Of a DNA stretch of 64,000 nt, positions 61,433 through 64,000 are shown piece by piece. The notes below the pieces were generated by a model, which had not been told where the DNA came from, did no database searches, and saw only the letters and a program-made list of their open reading frames with translations. Numbering within the stretch: the first letter of the stretch is position 1; each line of letters opens with the position of its first letter. Where the stretch lies: contig NZ_CP133774.1 in assembly GCF_034344865.1 (NCBI RefSeq), positions 3,596,001 through 3,660,000 on the forward strand, given 5' to 3'. Source of the DNA: Pseudomonas sp. 10S4. Lineage in GTDB: Bacteria > Pseudomonadota > Gammaproteobacteria > Pseudomonadales > Pseudomonadaceae. Both the position numbers and the translations under genes were made by a program.

Positions 61433-62450
61433 ATGAACCTGACTGAACCCCGCGAGCTGGCGCCACTGCTTGAAGCCTTTCTGTTGGCCTCGGGAAAACC
61501 GCAATCGCTTGAACGCCTGTTCGAACTCTTCGAAGAAGGCGAACGGCCAGAGCCGCCGGTCTTCAAGAAAGCCCTGACGATTCTCGCCAAGTCCTGCGAC
61601 GGCCGTGCCTTCGAGCTCAAAGAGGTCGCCTCTGGCTATCGCTTGCAGATCCGCGATAAGTTCTCGCCGTGGGTCGGCCGCTTGTGGGAAGAGCGCCCGC
61701 AACGTTATTCCCGCGCCATGCTCGAAACCATCGCGCTGATCGCCTATCGCCAGCCGATCACCCGGGGCGAGATCGAAGACGTGCGCGGCGTGGCGGTCAA
61801 CAGTCACATCGTCAAGACCTTGCTGGAGCGCGAGTGGATTCGCATCGTCGGTTACCGCGACGTACCCGGCAAACCGGCGATGTTCGCCACCACCAAGGCG
61901 TTTCTCGACCACTTCAACCTGAAAAATCTCGACGATTTGCCACCGCTGGCCGAGCTGCGGGAGATGGAACCGGACCCGGTGCTCGACTTCGACGACGCGC
62001 CGGTGCCGGCCGGGTTGCAGGAGCTGGCCGACGCCAGTGCCGAGCCGGAAGAACCCAAGGAAGAAACCAGTTTCCATACGCTGTTGCTGGAACTGGACAC
62101 CATGGAGGAGGGGATCAAGACCGACTTTGACGATTTGTTGCGTGATGGGGCGGTGACTGAGACCGAAGAAGGTCTGGATCTGCCAACGCCTGAGCCAGAA
62201 ATCGAAGTTGAACTTCAGCCTGAGCCTGAAGCCACAGTCGAAGAAGAGCAGGAAGAAGAGCCAGAAGAAGAGCTGGAGGACGACGTGCTTGGCGTTGCCG
62301 AAGCGCGCGAGAAACTCCTGGCCGCCGTCGCTGCTCTGGAACAACACAAACCCGAACCCGAACCCGAACCCGAACTCAGCGACGAAGAAGCCGAAGCCCG
62401 AGCTCTGGGCCGAAGCAATCGAAGCCGAACGCCGCGAATTCGAAGACTGA
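61433..62450 (+). pseudogene. scpB: Segregation and condensation protein B, 3' frameshift
   Basis: Two winged-helix domains typical of ScpB (LEAFLLASGKPQSLERLFEL; LETIALIAYRQPITRGEIED) followed by a long acidic tail. An extra base near 62395-62405 drives the frame into the downstream REP, giving an artefact tail (CGSGLAREGG) to 62536. The other frame gives the expected end ELWAEAIEAERREFED and stops at 62450, about 338 residues. Dimerises on ScpA in chromosome condensation. Eleven bases after scpA. Confidence 0.88.
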
Positions 62451-62478
62451 CCAAAATTCTGTGGGCAATGGCGATCCC

Positions 62479-62569
62479 CTGTGGGAGCGGGCTTGCTCGC
62501 GAAGGCGGCGGATCAGGCAACCATGATGTTGACTGACACTCCCTCTTCGCGAGCAAGCCCGCTCCCACA
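62479..62569. repeat. Inverted REP pair, GTGGGAGCGGGCTTGCTCGCG family
   Basis: CTGTGGGAGCGGGCTTGCTC and the inverted GAGCAAGCCCGCTCCCACA, directly after scpB. Confidence 0.9.
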
Positions 62570-62614
62570 ATGAATTCTTGGTGTTCCCGAAAATGAGTTC
62601 ACCACCATCCCGAT

Positions 62615-62704
62615 TGTGGGAGTGAGCCTGCTCGCGATATCGGTCTGTCAGTCACCCCGATATTGAATGTGCCGCCGTCATCGCGAGCAGGCTCGCTCCC
62701 ACAG
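62615..62704. repeat. Inverted REP pair, variant GTGGGAGTGAGCC family
   Basis: TTGTGGGAGTGAGCCTGCTC and the inverted GAGCAGGCTCGCTCCCACAG, a second pair 45 bases after the first. Confidence 0.88.
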
Positions 62705-62729
62705 TGATTGGTGTTGACTGGAGTATTTG

Positions 62730-62921
62730 ATGACCTCAACCAAAGACCCCTGCATCAACGTCTGCAAGTTCACCGACGACATTTGCCTTGGCTGCGGCCG
62801 CAGCAAGCGCGAAATCAAGGCCTGGAAGAAGCTCGACAAGACCGACAAACGCACCGTACTCGCCGAAGCGGCGCTGCGTTTGATCAAGCTCGGTGCCACC
62901 GTTCGGCGCAAAGGCAAGTAA
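62730..62921 (+). CDS. DUF1289-family protein
   Basis: 63 residues with the cysteine pattern DPCINVCKFTDDICLGCGRS (four Cys), typical of DUF1289, likely binding a metal or Fe-S centre, then a basic helical part. GGAG precedes the ATG. Function unknown. Confidence 0.88.
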   Translation: MTSTKDPCINVCKFTDDICLGCGRSKREIKAWKKLDKTDKRTVLAEAALRLIKLGATVRRKGK

Positions 62922-63078
62922 GTCTCCATTGATCAGCTAGTCTCTGATGCGCAAACGCTTGCATGAGCGTATGATTCGCGACCCTCCGGCGATCCCTTCG
63001 CCCGAGTGCCCAGTTTTACATCGCTTCAGGACCCTCACTTCAGAGCTGCCTGAACAGACCACACCGGGAGGTGCCCAG

Positions 63079-64000
63079 ATGAGTATCAACGACCAGAAAG
63101 ACGACGCCGAAATCGGCCCAGCAGGCGAAAAACTGCAGAAAGTCCTCGCCCGTATCGGCGTCGGCTCGCGCCGTGACGTAGAAGCCTGGATCAGCCACGG
63201 CCGCATCAAGGTCAATGGCAAAGACGCCACCCTCGGGCAGCGCGTCGACATGCACGACGCCATCACCATTGATGGCAAGGTGATCAAGCGCGAAGAAGCC
63301 GCCGAGTCGGTACGCCGCGTGATCATGTACAACAAGCCCGACGGCGAAATCTGCACCCGCCTTGATCCGGAAGGCCGTCCAACCGTTTTCGACAAGATGC
63401 CGCGCCCGAAAGAAGGTCGCTGGATCAACATCGGTCGTCTCGACATCAACACCACCGGTCTGCTGATGTTCACCACTGACGGTGAATTGGCTAACCGCCT
63501 GATGCACCCTTCCTACGAAATGGACCGTGAATACGCGGTACGTGTCCGTGGCGAAGTTGACGACGAAATGATCGAGCGTCTGAAGGCAGGCGTCGTCCTC
63601 GAGGACGGCCCGGCCAAGTTCACCGACATCAAGCAGGCTCCAGGTGGCGAAGGTTTCAACCACTGGTACCACTGCGTGGTGATGGAAGGTCGCAACCGCG
63701 AAGTTCGTCGTCTGTGGGAATCCCAGGGCTTGGTGGTCAGCCGTCTGAAGCGCGTGCGTTTCGGTCCGGTGTTCCTTAACTCCGACCTGCCGATGGGTCG
63801 CTGGCGCGAAATGAGCCAGTACGAAGTCGACATTCTGAGTGCTGAAGTGGGCCTGACGCCTGTGGCCATGCCGCAGATGAACGCCAAGAGCAAAGACAAA
63901 CTCGACCGCATGCAGCGTAAATCGTCGCGTCCGATGGGCAAGACCGAGCGCGTGCGCTCGTTGCGTCCAGCCATCGGTAACCAGACCGCTGCTACGCCGC
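63079..64000 (+). CDS. rluB: 23S rRNA pseudouridine synthase RluB (3' end outside window)
   Basis: 307 codons are visible and the gene runs off the window. An S4 domain (LQKVLARIGVGSRRDVEAWI) is followed by the RsuA/RluB catalytic motif GRLDINTTGLL with Asp122 and EGRNREVRRLWES. RluB makes pseudouridine at 2605 of 23S rRNA. GGAGG precedes the ATG. Follows scpA-scpB as in other Pseudomonas. Confidence 0.93.
   Translation, partial: MSINDQKDDAEIGPAGEKLQKVLARIGVGSRRDVEAWISHGRIKVNGKDATLGQRVDMHDAITIDGKVIKREEAAESVRRVIMYNKPDGEICTRLDPEGRPTVFDKMPRPKEGRWINIGRLDINTTGLLMFTTDGELANRLMHPSYEMDREYAVRVRGEVDDEMIERLKAGVVLEDGPAKFTDIKQAPGGEGFNHWYHCVVMEGRNREVRRLWESQGLVVSRLKRVRFGPVFLNSDLPMGRWREMSQYEVDILSAEVGLTPVAMPQMNAKSKDKLDRMQRKSSRPMGKTERVRSLRPAIGNQTAATP

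Noticed and set aside
62451..62536. C-terminal extension of ScpB
   Set aside because: Encoded by REP sequence after a frameshift; the other frame gives the normal end.

Overview
The window is chromosomal DNA of a Pseudomonas species, most likely of the P. fluorescens group. The basis is the protein content, GC-rich codon use, gene order matching known Pseudomonas blocks (gbuR-gbuA-transporters; recQ-marR-fimV-like-plpD; yciB-yciI-cpxR-cpxP-cpxS; scpA-scpB-rluB), and about two dozen REP-type palindromes of four families between genes. No tRNA, rRNA, CRISPR array, prophage or plasmid gene was seen. Organism and families are assigned from memory of protein families; no search was run.

Layout. 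0.3-9.8 kb: FabH-like ketoacyl-ACP synthase, an N-acyltransferase, an aquaporin remnant, an ABC exporter, secreted cyclophilin, alpha/beta hydrolase, LysR regulator, azoreductase and an EamA transporter. 9.8-22.9 kb: MepB-like protein, an IS110-family element inserted in a REP, an MscS-type channel, a DEAD-box helicase, an AvrRpt2-like papain protease with an unknown partner, an SDR remnant beside its LysR gene, a DUF899 protein, a lipoprotein, a TorF-type outer-membrane protein and a CvfB-like S1 protein. 23.3-29.6 kb: NCS1 permease, DMT and MFS carriers, LysR, an ACP-like protein and an MBL hydrolase. 29.6-35.5 kb: the guanidinobutyrate locus (symporter, NCS1 permease, NTF2-like protein, gbuA, divergent gbuR). 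35.5-49.2 kb: DTW protein, LapD-like c-di-GMP receptor, DUF454 and UPF0149 proteins, recQ, MarR, FimV-like protein, PlpD, SelW-like protein, EamA carrier and AraC. 49.4-64 kb: calcineurin-type phosphatase, HD protein, DUF962, AraC, trkH, nitroreductase, the Cpx envelope-stress operon, yciI/yciB, PHP phosphoesterase, yciO, scpA, scpB, a DUF1289 protein and the 5' part of rluB.

How parts work together. The gbu locus is a complete uptake, hydrolysis and regulation unit for 4-guanidinobutyrate. The Cpx cluster couples a kinase/regulator pair to a Spy/CpxP-like periplasmic protein, with a good CpxR box in front of the latter. ScpA and ScpB are the SMC-complex partners.

Most notable points. (1) The IS110-family element can be delimited to the base: it interrupts a REP at a CT dinucleotide. 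Its left non-coding end carries one segment matching the REP target and an 11-nt segment matching the joined element ends, in the order expected of an IS621-type bridge RNA. (2) Eleven or twelve single-base indels break otherwise full-length genes (azoR, transposase, helicase twice, DUF2513-like, NCS1 permease twice, recQ twice, marR, araC, scpB). Restoring one base each time recovers family-length proteins, so the sequence probably has uncorrected indel errors. Frameshifted genes are given as single features over their full extent.
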